From positions 310,001-374,000 of the forward strand of contig NZ_JADFTZ010000001.1 in the NCBI RefSeq assembly GCF_015223105.1: a stretch of DNA of 64,000 nucleotides, in the 5' to 3' direction. Under the pieces are notes generated by a model. It made no database searches and had not been told where the DNA came from. It was given only the letters and a program-made list of their open reading frames with translations. The position numbers and the translations under genes were made by a program. Below, piece by piece: positions 52,472-61,455 of the stretch. This DNA is from Flavobacterium proteolyticum (GTDB taxonomy: Bacteria > Bacteroidota > Bacteroidia > Flavobacteriales > Flavobacteriaceae). Numbering within the stretch: position 1 is the first letter of the stretch; every line of letters begins with the position of its first letter.

Positions 52472-52508
52472 GTGATTAGTAAATAGCTTATCACTTTTTA
52501 CTAATCAC
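52472..52508. repeat. Inverted repeat between clpP and clpX (GTGATTAGTAAA type)
   Basis: GTGATTAGTAAA (52472-52483) and TTTACTAATCAC (52497-52508) are perfect complements. A related CTAATTACTTTTCACTAATCACT segment lies at 8296-8318, suggesting a dispersed short repeat. Confidence 0.65.
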
Positions 52509-52523
52509 TAATTACTTTTTAAA

Positions 52524-53180
52524 TTATCTTGTTAAAACCTCATCAATCATTCCGTATTCTTTTGCTTCAGCAGCAATCATCCAATAATCTCTTTCGCTGT
52601 CTTTGTAGACTTTATCATAAGGTTGTTTTGAATGTTGCGAAATGATTTGGTATAATTCTTCTTTTAATTTCAACATTTCTTTCAAGTTGATTTCCATATC
52701 AGTTGCAACTCCTTGCGCTCCTCCTGACGGTTGGTGAATCATAACTCGTGAATGTGGTAAAGCCGAACGTTTTCCATCTGCTCCAGCACATAATAAAACC
52801 GCTCCCATTGAAGCTGCCATTCCTGTACAGATAGTAGCCACATCAGGTTTTACGAATTGCATTGTATCGTAAATTCCTAATCCTGCATATACACTTCCTC
52901 CTGGAGAATTGATATAAATACTAATATCTTTAGAAGCATCAACACTTTCTAAAAACAACAATTGTGCTTGAATAATATTTGCCACATAATCATCAACTCC
53001 TGTTCCTAAGAATATAATTCTATCCATCATTAAACGAGAGAAAACGTCCATTGAAGCTACGTTTAATTGACGCTCTTCAATGATATATGGAGTCATACTT
53101 CCTACAATTTTATCGTAATATAAACTGTTTACTCCGTGATGCTTAGTAGCATATTTTTTAAATTCTTTTCCGTAGTTCAT
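52524..53180 (-). CDS. clpP: ATP-dependent Clp protease proteolytic subunit
   Basis: Self-compartmentalised serine protease. The 218-aa protein has the full catalytic triad Ser124 (GMAASMGAVLL), His149 (RVMIHQPSGG) and Asp198 (ERDYWM), plus the handle-region and INSPGGSVYAGL segment. It lies between tig and clpX on the minus strand, the usual tig-clpP-clpX order. A terminator-like hairpin after tig suggests its own promoter as well. Confidence 0.97.
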   Translation of the reverse strand: MNYGKEFKKYATKHHGVNSLYYDKIVGSMTPYIIEERQLNVASMDVFSRLMMDRIIFLGTGVDDYVANIIQAQLLFLESVDASKDISIYINSPGGSVYAGLGIYDTMQFVKPDVATICTGMAASMGAVLLCAGADGKRSALPHSRVMIHQPSGGAQGVATDMEINLKEMLKLKEELYQIISQHSKQPYDKVYKDSERDYWMIAAEAKEYGMIDEVLTR

Positions 53181-53189
53181 AATTTTTTG

Positions 53190-53220
53190 TTTAAATGTTT
53201 AAGCGTTTAAAAGTTTAAAT
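53190..53220. repeat. Short tandem repeat (GTTTAAA/AAGTTTAAA units)
   Basis: Repeated TTTAAATG/TTTAAGCG/TTTAAAAG units just upstream of clpP, like the array at 28756-28789 upstream of another gene. Confidence 0.6.
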
Positions 53221-53290
53221 GGGTTGAACTAAAAACATTATATTTTAAATAGTTATCTTTTATTTTATGAAACAAAATGGTTTCAATAAA

Positions 53291-53315
53291 AAAGCGCCAA
53301 AACTAGTCTGACGCT
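53291..53315 (-). terminator. Terminator-like hairpin after tig
   Basis: On the minus strand AGCGTCA/TGGCGCT (one G-T pair) is followed by T6, about 27 nt after the tig stop. Confidence 0.6.
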
Positions 53316-53341
53316 CAAAGATAATTATTTTTTGCGAGATA

Positions 53342-54667
53342 TTATTCTCCGTACATTTCTTTGATGAATTGCTCGTAATTTACTTCTTTCGTTTTAGCTT
53401 TTACTTTTTCTTTGTAAAGACCTAACATTTTTTCGCTCATTACTTGCTCTGATAAACGTTTTACCTCGTCTTGGTTTGACATTACGCGAGCTACAATTCC
53501 GTTAATTTCATCTTCTGATGGATTTAATTGACCAAATTGCGCCATTTGTTTCTTGATTAAATCAGCAGTGTGTGCTTTTAAATCTTCGAAAGTGATTTGT
53601 AAATTATTTTCAGCCATTACTTTTCCTTCGATTAATTGGAAACGTAATCCTTTTTCAGATCTTGCGAATTCTTCTTCTGCTTGTTCAGCGGTTAAAGGTG
53701 TTTCACCTACATTTTGAATCCATCTTTTTAAGAATTCAGCTGGTAAATCAAATTTTGTAGTTTCGATTAAAAATTCAGTAACATCGTTTAAGAATTTTTG
53801 ATCTGCTTGTTGGGCAAATTGTGCTTCAGCATCTTCTTTGATTTTCGCTTTTAAATCTTCAACTGAAGAAATAACACCAGGTCCGAATAATTTATCGAAT
53901 AATTCTTGGTTTAATTCTGCTTTTTCAACTGAATTGATTTCCTCAATTGTAAAATCAACATTGATATCTAAACCGTGAACATCATCATGACTTACTTTTA
54001 AGTAATCCATTAATTTGTGATCGTCATCGAATAAACCTTTAGTTCCGATAGTTACAACATCACCTACTTTTTTACCAATGAATGCTTTTGCAACTTTTTT
54101 ATCAGCAAAAATATCTAAACCAAAGTTAGCTGGAGCGTTGATTCCTTTTTCTTCATTTGTAAAAGTTCCTCTTACTTCGAAGTCTGCTTTTACTTCAGAT
54201 TGAGAAATTAATTTTCCGTATTGTTTTTGGATTCTTTCTACTTGCTCATTCAACATTTTATCATCAGCAATAACGTTGAATTTTATAACATTATTTTTAG
54301 CTGTTAAGTCTACTGAAAACTGAGGCGCTAATCCTAACTCGAAATCAAATGATAAGTTATCATTATCCCAATTGAAATCTTCTGTTACTTTTGGAAGTGG
54401 ATTACCCAAAATATCTAATTTCTCGGCTACTAAATAATCATTTAAAGACGATTGTAAAATTTTGTTTACTTCATCTAACAACACAGCTTTACCATATTGT
54501 TTTTGAATTAAACTCATTGGAACTCCACCTTTTCTAAAACCTGGAACCGATGCGTTTTTTCTATAGTCAGCTAATACTTTTTCTACTTTATCTGAATAAT
54601 CTTCTTTCGTAATTGCTACCGTTACAATAGCATTTAAATCATCAACTTGCGTTTTTGTAATGTTCAT
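53342..54667 (-). CDS. tig: Trigger factor
   Basis: Ribosome-associated chaperone and peptidyl-prolyl isomerase. A 441-aa protein with the ribosome-binding N-domain (SVPGFRKGGVPMSLIQKQYG, the GFRxGxxP signature), a central FKBP-like region that is diverged (VGDVVTIGTKGLFDD...) and a helical C-domain (FLIETTKFDLPAEFLKRWIQ). It is followed by clpP and clpX, so nascent-chain folding and degradation genes are grouped. Confidence 0.95.
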   Translation of the reverse strand: MNITKTQVDDLNAIVTVAITKEDYSDKVEKVLADYRKNASVPGFRKGGVPMSLIQKQYGKAVLLDEVNKILQSSLNDYLVAEKLDILGNPLPKVTEDFNWDNDNLSFDFELGLAPQFSVDLTAKNNVIKFNVIADDKMLNEQVERIQKQYGKLISQSEVKADFEVRGTFTNEEKGINAPANFGLDIFADKKVAKAFIGKKVGDVVTIGTKGLFDDDHKLMDYLKVSHDDVHGLDINVDFTIEEINSVEKAELNQELFDKLFGPGVISSVEDLKAKIKEDAEAQFAQQADQKFLNDVTEFLIETTKFDLPAEFLKRWIQNVGETPLTAEQAEEEFARSEKGLRFQLIEGKVMAENNLQITFEDLKAHTADLIKKQMAQFGQLNPSEDEINGIVARVMSNQDEVKRLSEQVMSEKMLGLYKEKVKAKTKEVNYEQFIKEMYGE

Positions 54668-54694
54668 TATTTCTTTTGTTTAAGTACCATAAAA

Positions 54695-54731
54695 TTTGGG
54701 TTGCAAAATTATAGAATTTTTGCAACCCAAA
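54695..54731. promoter_or_regulatory. 14-bp inverted repeat overlapping the tig promoter
   Basis: TTTGGGTTGCAAAA (54695-54708) and TTTTGCAACCCAAA (54718-54731) are perfect complements with a 9-nt gap. The minus-strand -7 element TAATTTTG (54704-54711) lies within it, so it could be a terminator of the upstream gene, an operator for tig, or both. Confidence 0.6.
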
Positions 54732-54768
54732 CAAGTTTTTAATTTACTGAAATTCAATTCGCTAAAAA

Positions 54769-55113
54769 TTAATCCTCACTAACAAAGATTTTATTTAAAA
54801 TTGACTGAATAATAGACAACAAGACACTAAACAAAAGTGCATCTACAAATCCATCAACTCGAAACTCTACAATAAAATAATCGCAGATTAAAATTATTAT
54901 AGCATTGATTACCAATAAGAATAAACCAAGTGTAAAAAAAGTTACTGGAATAGTAAGTAATACTAAAATAGGTTTTAAAAATGTATTTAAAAGACCTAAA
55001 ACTACTGCAACTAACAAAGCTCCAGTTAAATCAGTAACATGAACACCTGGTAAAAAATATGACAGCACAAAAACTACTATTGTACTAATAAGGAGTTTAA
55101 TTAATAAATTCAT
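54769..55113 (-). CDS. Four-TM membrane protein (phage holin family / DUF360 type)
   Basis: A 114-aa protein with four hydrophobic helices (LLIKLLISTIVVFVLSYFL, LTGALLVAVVLGLLN, VLLTIPVTFFTLGLFLLVINAI, DALLFSVLLSIIQSILNKIF) and the family segment FLKPILVLLTIPVTF. The family carries a holin name, but these are chromosomal membrane proteins of unknown role; no phage genes are near. It is followed by the tig promoter region. Confidence 0.85.
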   Translation of the reverse strand: MNLLIKLLISTIVVFVLSYFLPGVHVTDLTGALLVAVVLGLLNTFLKPILVLLTIPVTFFTLGLFLLVINAIIILICDYFIVEFRVDGFVDALLFSVLLSIIQSILNKIFVSED

Positions 55114-55144
55114 TTTATTTGATTAAGAAATTTAAAATTACAAA

Positions 55145-55172
55145 AAAAGGCATCAATAATGATGCCTTTTCA
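55145..55172 (-). terminator. Hairpin upstream of the four-TM gene, terminator-like
   Basis: AAAAGGCATCA/TGATGCCTTTT stem with an ATA(A) loop and a T tract on the minus strand; it ends the SGNH lipoprotein transcript. Confidence 0.85.
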
Positions 55173-55189
55173 ACTATTTTTTTTCAAAT

Positions 55190-56821
55190 TTAATTTGAAC
55201 CTACAATGTTAATTCCAGGAAAATAAGATGGGTGGTGTAATGGTAAATTTGCATGGTAATAACTATTAATCACTTTAATGATTTCATTAGCAATTACTGC
55301 ATATCCACGTGCATTAGGATGAACTCCATCTAGAGAAAATAAAACTTGACCTTCTGTTGTAGAGCCACTAAAGTAATTAGCAGTATAAACCTGCCCAGTT
55401 TCAATTCTTAATCCTCCTACTAATTGGTTCATAACAGCATTCATATCAGCCACAGCAATATCATTTGCCGCAGCAATTGAAGTGATAGCTGAGTTAAAAG
55501 AAGCAGTAGCAGCAGCAACTTTTGCTTTTTCATTATCAGTTAAAACCCATTTATTAGCCATAGGATATGTAACCCCATTAATATTTATACCTGCAGGAGC
55601 TAAAGTGTTTACAGTTCCAATTACTGAAGAGGCAGGTAAAACCACTAAATCAGCAGCAGTTGCTTGACGTGCTTTTCCAAAAACAGCTCCAAAAGCAGCA
55701 GCTGTTGGCGCTCCCAAAGTTGGCGTTAAAGCACCTGTAATTTGAGCTGATCGGTCCGCTGCATCAGCATCGTAAATTAAAATTGGATTAGCAGAAGTTG
55801 CTGAAAGAGGATTTACTCTATTTGGCTCACCATAAGCAGTAAAAATATTATCTAAAGGTCCGTATAATTGCGCATTTAATGTTGCAATATTAGTAGCTCC
55901 CCCTAAAGCAGTTGGAGATAACGGTGCATATGGTACAGTTGTAAAATATGGAATTGAAGTAACACTAGGAATTGTACAAACCACACCTTTAGCTCCTCCA
56001 GATGTTAAAGTCGTGATAATTGTTGAATAAACATTTGCAAAAACTCCTGCATTAGTTATATCGTTTGAACCATAAGTCGCTGGATTTGTATTTCCTGTAG
56101 AGTTATGGTCAGCAGCTGGTGTAGGTGATAAACTTTCATCAACTGTAGTTGATGGGTTATCAGGCAAAGCACCACCACTTGTAGCATATGACAATACATC
56201 ATTAGCACCAATCCAATTCGTGAAGAATGTTGGATTCTTTGACATTGCATCTCCTAAAACTGTCGCAGAAGCTGAAGTAGCGTGTCTAACAAAATAAGGA
56301 TTTGCTTGACCAAGAGCAACGCCAGCAATATTCCCATAGCCTGATGCTAATAAATGAAATGATTTTGCCCCTGGAACACCCATATTATTATAAGCCGTAA
56401 ATTGTTGTGCAGACACTTCAATTGTTGAAGTCCCAGCTATAGTTTCTGGTCTTCCTTCAGATGCATCAATAACTAAACGAGTTCTAAACAAATTTCTACC
56501 ATTTACATCTGAAATAGGTAAGCCCCCTAACATTAACCCTCCTAAATTGTTAACATCGTCTGCATAAGAAGGTTGCGTAAATTCTCCACCACCTACTAAA
56601 GCAAATTGTCTTGCTAATAAATTTGGATAAGAATACGTTTGACCTACTCTAGAAACTGTTCCGTCCATGTAACCAGCAGTTAAAGAGTTACCGATAGCAA
56701 CATAAGTTGTGAAATCTGCATCTCCTGCTGTATAATTTGCATCAACAGCATTTTCAAATTCTGGTTCACACGAAGCAAATCCAGCAGCTAAAACAGCTAA
56801 ATATATAAATTTATTTTTCAT
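55190..56821 (-). CDS. SGNH/GDSL-type hydrolase lipoprotein
   Basis: A 543-aa lipoprotein (lipobox GFASC, Cys18) with an SGNH-hydrolase fold carrying all key blocks: block I VAIGNSLTAGY (Ser46), block III WIGANDVL and block V LDGVHPNARGYAVIANE. It is longer than simple GDSL esterases, with a large variable middle. The substrate is unknown. It is encoded 17 nt after the FadL-type gene; the pairing of an outer-membrane fatty-acid porin with a surface lipase or esterase suggests lipid use. Confidence 0.88.
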   Translation of the reverse strand: MKNKFIYLAVLAAGFASCEPEFENAVDANYTAGDADFTTYVAIGNSLTAGYMDGTVSRVGQTYSYPNLLARQFALVGGGEFTQPSYADDVNNLGGLMLGGLPISDVNGRNLFRTRLVIDASEGRPETIAGTSTIEVSAQQFTAYNNMGVPGAKSFHLLASGYGNIAGVALGQANPYFVRHATSASATVLGDAMSKNPTFFTNWIGANDVLSYATSGGALPDNPSTTVDESLSPTPAADHNSTGNTNPATYGSNDITNAGVFANVYSTIITTLTSGGAKGVVCTIPSVTSIPYFTTVPYAPLSPTALGGATNIATLNAQLYGPLDNIFTAYGEPNRVNPLSATSANPILIYDADAADRSAQITGALTPTLGAPTAAAFGAVFGKARQATAADLVVLPASSVIGTVNTLAPAGININGVTYPMANKWVLTDNEKAKVAAATASFNSAITSIAAANDIAVADMNAVMNQLVGGLRIETGQVYTANYFSGSTTEGQVLFSLDGVHPNARGYAVIANEIIKVINSYYHANLPLHHPSYFPGINIVGSN

Positions 56822-56838
56822 ATTATTATTTTTTAAAA

Positions 56839-58086
56839 TTAGAACCCGTAAGTAATTCCTATTCCTGGTGAGAAAACAGATGATTTATATGTTCCACCAA
56901 ATGGAAGCGTATTTCCATTTTCTTGATAGTAATCATAAGAATTATCGATTTCATCAAAATGTAAATAAAGGAATGAGAAATCAATACCTAATTTACTGTT
57001 TAATTGATATGTTAAACCTCCTGTGTATCCCATAGAATCATTTCTTGGTGTTTCTGGAGCAAAATAACCATCTTGAACTGGGCTTTCGTCGAAATACCAA
57101 CCTGCTCTAAAAGTAAATTTACTATTAGCCACATATTGCATACCCACTCTATAAGTACTTGCGTCTTTGTAATTTCTTAAGTTAGTAGATGTTGGAACAC
57201 TGTTTGCGAAATCAACAACTAAAGCATCATAAGCACTCCACTTTGTTCTGTTATAATCGAATGCTACTAAAAATTTATCTGTAAATTTATAAGACAAACC
57301 AACCGTTAATTCTGCTGGTAATGGTAAATCTGCATTAAATGTTGTGTTATTAAAAGTTCCTTGTGCAAATACAGGAACATCATTAAACGTAGCATCACCA
57401 TCTCTTGCTTCCATTATCATTTCAGAACGATAATTCATTCCTAATCTTAACTTATCTGTAGGATTAAACATAAATCCAACATTATAACCATAAGCAGAAA
57501 TTCCTTTAGCATCTAAAGTTACATCAGCAGGCTGACCATTGTCTGACAATAAAGGATTTGTTGATAAATTTCTGTTGAAATTCACCGAACCTGAAGCGTA
57601 AATAAATCCTCCACCAACACTAAAATGTTCTCCAACTCTAACAGAAATTGAAGGTTGAACAAAAATAGCAGCTAACTCAATACTATTAACTAAATGCGCT
57701 CCTTGCCAATCTTTATCCCATTCAACTGAACTACCATAAGGAGTGTAAACAGCCAAACCAGCTGTAAACCAGTCGTTTAATTTATAAGTAGCATAAATAC
57801 TAAATGGAGTTCCAACATTGTTTGTACTAGCCTCCCAATTGTATTGCGAATTTTGAAATTTTGTGTTCGCAAATAATCCGTTACCACCAACTGATAAATT
57901 GAATTTTTTATCCAAATAAGCCATACCCGCAGGATTGAAAAAGGCAACCTCAGCACTATTTACCACAGCAACACCTGTATGTCCCATAGCTAATTGTTTT
58001 TGACCTTGGATACTAACTCTATATCCACCTGCAAAAGCAGTAGAGCCAGCCAAAGCCAATAATGTTAAAGAAAGTAATTTTCTCAT
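56839..58086 (-). CDS. OmpP1/FadL family outer-membrane transporter
   Basis: A 415-aa beta-barrel with a signal peptide (1-20) and the family start GGYRVSIQGQKQLAMGHTGVAVVNSAEVAFFNPAGMAYL. It has repeated aromatic beta-strands and a C-terminal Phe (GITYGF), as expected of outer-membrane barrels. FadL proteins import long-chain fatty acids and other hydrophobic compounds. It heads the operon with the SGNH lipoprotein gene and has a good promoter upstream. Confidence 0.92.
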   Translation of the reverse strand: MRKLLSLTLLALAGSTAFAGGYRVSIQGQKQLAMGHTGVAVVNSAEVAFFNPAGMAYLDKKFNLSVGGNGLFANTKFQNSQYNWEASTNNVGTPFSIYATYKLNDWFTAGLAVYTPYGSSVEWDKDWQGAHLVNSIELAAIFVQPSISVRVGEHFSVGGGFIYASGSVNFNRNLSTNPLLSDNGQPADVTLDAKGISAYGYNVGFMFNPTDKLRLGMNYRSEMIMEARDGDATFNDVPVFAQGTFNNTTFNADLPLPAELTVGLSYKFTDKFLVAFDYNRTKWSAYDALVVDFANSVPTSTNLRNYKDASTYRVGMQYVANSKFTFRAGWYFDESPVQDGYFAPETPRNDSMGYTGGLTYQLNSKLGIDFSFLYLHFDEIDNSYDYYQENGNTLPFGGTYKSSVFSPGIGITYGF

Positions 58087-58132
58087 AATGTAAAAATGTG
58101 TTAGTTTTTCTTTGTTTGTAAAATCTATACCT

Positions 58133-58162
58133 CAAAATTATAACAAAATATGAATTTTACAA
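58133..58162 (-). promoter_or_regulatory. Promoter of the FadL-SGNH operon
   Basis: On the minus strand, TTG (58160-58162), a 19-nt spacer and TAATTTTG (58133-58140), 47 nt before the ATG. Confidence 0.55.
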
Positions 58163-58173
58163 TTTTTTTAACT

Positions 58174-58199
58174 AAAAAATTATGCATGCATAATTTTTT
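58174..58199. terminator. Perfect 26-bp palindrome after the alpha/beta hydrolase gene
   Basis: The two 13-nt halves AAAAAATTATGCA and TGCATAATTTTTT are exact complements, starting 7 nt after the alpha/beta hydrolase stop on the minus strand. The T6 end makes it terminator-like, while it also overlaps the upstream region of the FadL gene. Confidence 0.55.
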
Positions 58200-58206
58200 G
58201 GTCGTT

Positions 58207-58971
58207 TTATTTAATAAAATCTATTACGAAGGAATAAAAATCTTTTGGATTTTCTGCGTGTAACCAATGTCCTGCATTCTTTATGGTTTCAATTTTTGCT
58301 TCTGGAAAATGGTGATAAATGGTTTCAAAATCACTATCCAAAATATAATCCGATTTATCCCCTCTTAAAAACAAAGTCTCTTTATCAAAAATATTCTCAA
58401 ATGGTAAAGCAGTCCCTATGGTTTCAATTTTTTCATTGAAAACTTTTAGATTGAAGCGAAAAGCCAATTGTTCTGGAGTAGCCCAATACAAATTCTTAAG
58501 TAAAAACTGTCTTGTTCCAAAGTCTTTAATGTAACCCGAAACTATTTCTTCAACTTCTCCTCTACTCGGTTGTTTTGAAAAATCAACCGCATTCAAAGCT
58601 GCTAAAATGGTTTGATGATGTGGCGCATAATATTTTGGACAAATATCCGCTACTATTAATTTAGAAACTAATTCAGGATATGTTGTTGCTAAAAGCATAG
58701 CAACTTTTCCACCCATAGAATGTCCTATAATACTGATATCTGATAGTTGATAATAATCACAATATTGTTTTACATCTTCTACCATAATATCATATGAAAA
58801 ATCTTCAGAATGAAAACTTTTACCGTGATTTCTTAAATCTAAAGCATGTACTTGAAAACCTTCATTTGCAAATTGAGTTCCTAGTGTTTTCCAATTGTCT
58901 GACATTCCAAGAAAACCATGAATAATTACTAATGGCTTTCCTTCGCCTTCTATTCTTGAATGTAACAACAT
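58207..58971 (-). CDS. Alpha/beta hydrolase (YbfF-like esterase)
   Basis: A 254-aa alpha/beta hydrolase with oxyanion HGFLG (18-22), nucleophile Ser85 in IIGHSMGGKVAM and the C-terminal His in NAGHWLHAENP; the acid is probably Asp in LRGDKSDYI. The pattern resembles YbfF, a broad esterase. It begins 1 nt after the pdxJ stop on the same strand, so it belongs to the same transcript. The substrate is unknown. Confidence 0.9.
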   Translation of the reverse strand: MLLHSRIEGEGKPLVIIHGFLGMSDNWKTLGTQFANEGFQVHALDLRNHGKSFHSEDFSYDIMVEDVKQYCDYYQLSDISIIGHSMGGKVAMLLATTYPELVSKLIVADICPKYYAPHHQTILAALNAVDFSKQPSRGEVEEIVSGYIKDFGTRQFLLKNLYWATPEQLAFRFNLKVFNEKIETIGTALPFENIFDKETLFLRGDKSDYILDSDFETIYHHFPEAKIETIKNAGHWLHAENPKDFYSFVIDFIK

Positions 58972-58972
58972 T

Positions 58973-59686
58973 TTATTTCAATTTTTGAAGATACATATTC
59001 ACTACATTTTCTAAACCTAAATATAAAGATTCGGAAATTAAAGCATGACCAATTGAAACTTCAAGCAATCCAGGAATGTTATCTTTAAAAAATTTGATAT
59101 TTTCCAAACTTAAATCATGACCTGCATTTATGCCTAATCCTAATTCATTCGCTTTTATAGCTGCTTTTAAATAAGGCTCGATTCCGTTTTTATTTCCCAA
59201 ACCATATTCGTGAGCAAAAGATTCCGTATACAATTCAATTCTTTCTGTTCCTGTTGCTTTTGCGCCTTCAATCATTTTTTCATCGGCATCTACAAAAATA
59301 GAAGTTCGGATTCCGTTTCTTTGAAACTCTTGAATTACTTCTATTAAATACGATTGATGTTTTATTGTATCCCAACCCGCATTAGAGGTTAAAGCTCCAA
59401 TAGCATCAGGCACCAACGTAACTTGAGTAGGTTTGCATTCTAAAACCAAATCGATAAAATTATGTTGTGGATTTCCCTCAATATTATATTCGGTGTAGAC
59501 TACCGATTTTAAATCGCGAGCGTCTTGATAACGAATGTGTCTTTCATCTGGTCTTGGATGAATAGTGATTCCATCAGCACCAAATTGCTGAATATCTTTT
59601 GCAACTTTCAATAAATCAGGCACATTTCCTCCTCTTGAATTACGAAGCGTGGCTATTTTGTTGATATTTACGGATAACTTTGTCAT
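58973..59686 (-). CDS. pdxJ: Pyridoxine 5'-phosphate synthase
   Basis: Condenses 1-deoxy-D-xylulose 5-phosphate and aminoacetone phosphate to pyridoxine 5'-phosphate. A 237-aa TIM barrel with the family motifs KLSVNINKIATLRNSRGG, DGITIHPRPDERHIR, VTLVPDA, SIFVDAD and the C-terminal INAGHDLSLEN and SIGHALISESL. It is of normal length and forms an operon with the esterase gene. Confidence 0.97.
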   Translation of the reverse strand: MTKLSVNINKIATLRNSRGGNVPDLLKVAKDIQQFGADGITIHPRPDERHIRYQDARDLKSVVYTEYNIEGNPQHNFIDLVLECKPTQVTLVPDAIGALTSNAGWDTIKHQSYLIEVIQEFQRNGIRTSIFVDADEKMIEGAKATGTERIELYTESFAHEYGLGNKNGIEPYLKAAIKANELGLGINAGHDLSLENIKFFKDNIPGLLEVSIGHALISESLYLGLENVVNMYLQKLK

Positions 59687-59703
59687 AATAATTTTAATTT
59701 ATA

Positions 59704-59711
59704 CAAAAATA
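59704..59711 (-). promoter_or_regulatory. Putative pdxJ -7 promoter element
   Basis: On the minus strand TATTTTTG, an exact TAnnTTTG match, 17 nt upstream of the ATG. Confidence 0.45.
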
Positions 59712-59779
59712 CAAAGTATAAGTTAGCTAGCATGTGGTATTTTTTGATTATTTTGCGATATATTTTCATCATATCCACA

Positions 59780-60439
59780 ATGAATAATTTAACAAGCTAC
59801 ATCAATAACGAAATAAAACCGCTAAAACACACCGATTCTATAGCGGAAGCACAGGATTTGTTTTTGGATTTTCCTTACACACATTTTCCAGTTACCGAAG
59901 ATGGAATATATATAGGATGCGTTAGTAAAGAAAATGTCGAACTTTTGAATAGTGATGCGCTTGTAAACGAAACTCGTTTTCATTTTGAACGTTTTTTTGT
60001 TAGAACAACAATGATTTGGTTAGATGTTTTAGAAATTTTTGCTAAAAACGAAAGCAATTTAATTCCGGTTTTAGATGAAAAAAATACTTATTTAGGATAT
60101 TACGAACTTGAAGATGTAATTCGTTTTTTTCACGAAACGCCATTCTTAAAAGAAGAAGGTGGAATTATAGTCGTAGAAAAAGAATCAGATAAATTTTCTA
60201 TGAGTCAAGTTGCCCAAATAGTAGAAAGTAATAATGCTAAGATTTTAGGATTATTTATTTCAAATGTTGTAGGAAATAAAGTAGAAATTACTGTAAAAAT
60301 TAGTCAAAGCGGCTTGAACGATATAATTCAAACTTTCAGACGTTATGAATATGAGATTATTTCAGAACATCAGGAAGATTCGTATTTAAATAGCTTAAAA
60401 GAACGTTCAGATTACTTAGACAAATACTTAAATATTTAA
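59780..60439 (+). CDS. CBS domain protein
   Basis: A 219-aa protein with two CBS motifs (about residues 10-60, 70-125: PYTHFPVTEDGIYIGCVSKENV; LIPVLDEKNTYLGYYELEDVI) and a C-terminal ACT-like/BON-like half (GIIVVEKESDKFSMSQVAQIVE; VEITVKISQSGLNDIIQTFRRY). CBS pairs bind adenosyl nucleotides. The ATG at 59780 is preferred over one at 59732, since MNNLTSYINN starts the conserved part. It is 11 nt upstream of nadK in the same transcript, so a regulatory link to nucleotide state is possible. Confidence 0.85.
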   Translation: MNNLTSYINNEIKPLKHTDSIAEAQDLFLDFPYTHFPVTEDGIYIGCVSKENVELLNSDALVNETRFHFERFFVRTTMIWLDVLEIFAKNESNLIPVLDEKNTYLGYYELEDVIRFFHETPFLKEEGGIIVVEKESDKFSMSQVAQIVESNNAKILGLFISNVVGNKVEITVKISQSGLNDIIQTFRRYEYEIISEHQEDSYLNSLKERSDYLDKYLNI

Positions 60440-60450
60440 AATAGATCGTA

Positions 60451-61335
60451 ATGAAAATAGCATTATTTGGTCAATACTATCAAAATAGCACGGCAGAAAC
60501 AGTACAAAAAGTAGTAGCTTTTTTAGAATCAAAAAAAATTAAAATTGCTTTTGAAGCACATTTTTTAGCTACTTTAAAAGAAAAAAATATTGTTTCAAAA
60601 GACTACGAAACGTATTCCAACTACACTACTTTGAATACCGATTACAAAGCTTTAATAAGTATAGGTGGAGACGGAACTATTCTAAAAGCAGCCACTTTTG
60701 TTAGAGATAAAAACATTCCCATTATAGGAATTAATGCCGGAAGATTAGGTTTCTTAGCAACGATTCAATTTGATAATATTGAACCTCTTTTACAAAAACT
60801 ATTAGACAACGATTATGCCATTTCAAAAAGAAGTTTACTAAGTATAGAAACCACTCCAGAATACGACAATTTTAAGGAATTAGATTTTGCTCTAAACGAA
60901 GTTACGGTTGCAAGAAAAGATACCACTTCGATGATTACCATTATTACGTATTTAAATGGAGAATATCTTACTTCATATTGGGCAGATGGTTTGATTGTTT
61001 CAACTCCAACTGGTTCAACTGGATATTCACTAAGTTGCGGAGGACCTGTTCTTACCCCAAATGTAGAAAGCTTAGTTATAACTCCAATGGCACCTCACAA
61101 TTTAAATGCCAGACCATTAGTAATTACTGATGATATGGAAATTGAGCTTCGAATTTCGGGTCGAGAAGAACAATTCTTAATTTCATTAGATTCAAGAATT
61201 TCAGCGGTTTCAAAAGACACGATTGTTCGAATAAAAAAATCGCCTTTTACCATTTCAATTATTGAATTTAAAGAAGAATCATTCCTAAATACGATTCGAA
61301 AAAAATTACTTTGGGGAGAAGACAAAAGAAATTAA
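60451..61335 (+). CDS. nadK: NAD kinase
   Basis: ATP-dependent phosphorylation of NAD to NADP. The 294-aa protein has the diagnostic GGDGT (72-76), INAGRLGFLATI, a ADGLIVSTPTGSTGYSLSCGGP segment and the C-terminal ISLDSR. It is of normal length. It is between the CBS protein and the DUF6089 gene on the same strand, an arrangement often seen in Flavobacteriia upstream of uppS and bamA. Confidence 0.97.
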   Translation: MKIALFGQYYQNSTAETVQKVVAFLESKKIKIAFEAHFLATLKEKNIVSKDYETYSNYTTLNTDYKALISIGGDGTILKAATFVRDKNIPIIGINAGRLGFLATIQFDNIEPLLQKLLDNDYAISKRSLLSIETTPEYDNFKELDFALNEVTVARKDTTSMITIITYLNGEYLTSYWADGLIVSTPTGSTGYSLSCGGPVLTPNVESLVITPMAPHNLNARPLVITDDMEIELRISGREEQFLISLDSRISAVSKDTIVRIKKSPFTISIIEFKEESFLNTIRKKLLWGEDKRN

Positions 61336-61432
61336 CACTCAATTTATATCATTTTTCATTTTTTAACGTTTTTAGCGTATTAATTAGCAACAAAAAAATC
61401 CCATAAAATAGGGATAAGAAGTCAATATTGTT

Positions 61433-61440
61433 ATATTTGC
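61433..61440 (+). promoter_or_regulatory. Putative promoter of the DUF6089-uppS-bamA group
   Basis: TATATTTG, an exact TAnnTTTG match, 15 nt before the ATG at 61456. Confidence 0.5.
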
Positions 61441-61455
61441 AAACTATTTTAAAAA

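Noticed and set aside
54769..55113. Prophage remnant suggested by the 'holin family' name
   Set aside because: No other phage gene, integrase or attachment site is near, and the family is a common chromosomal membrane protein.
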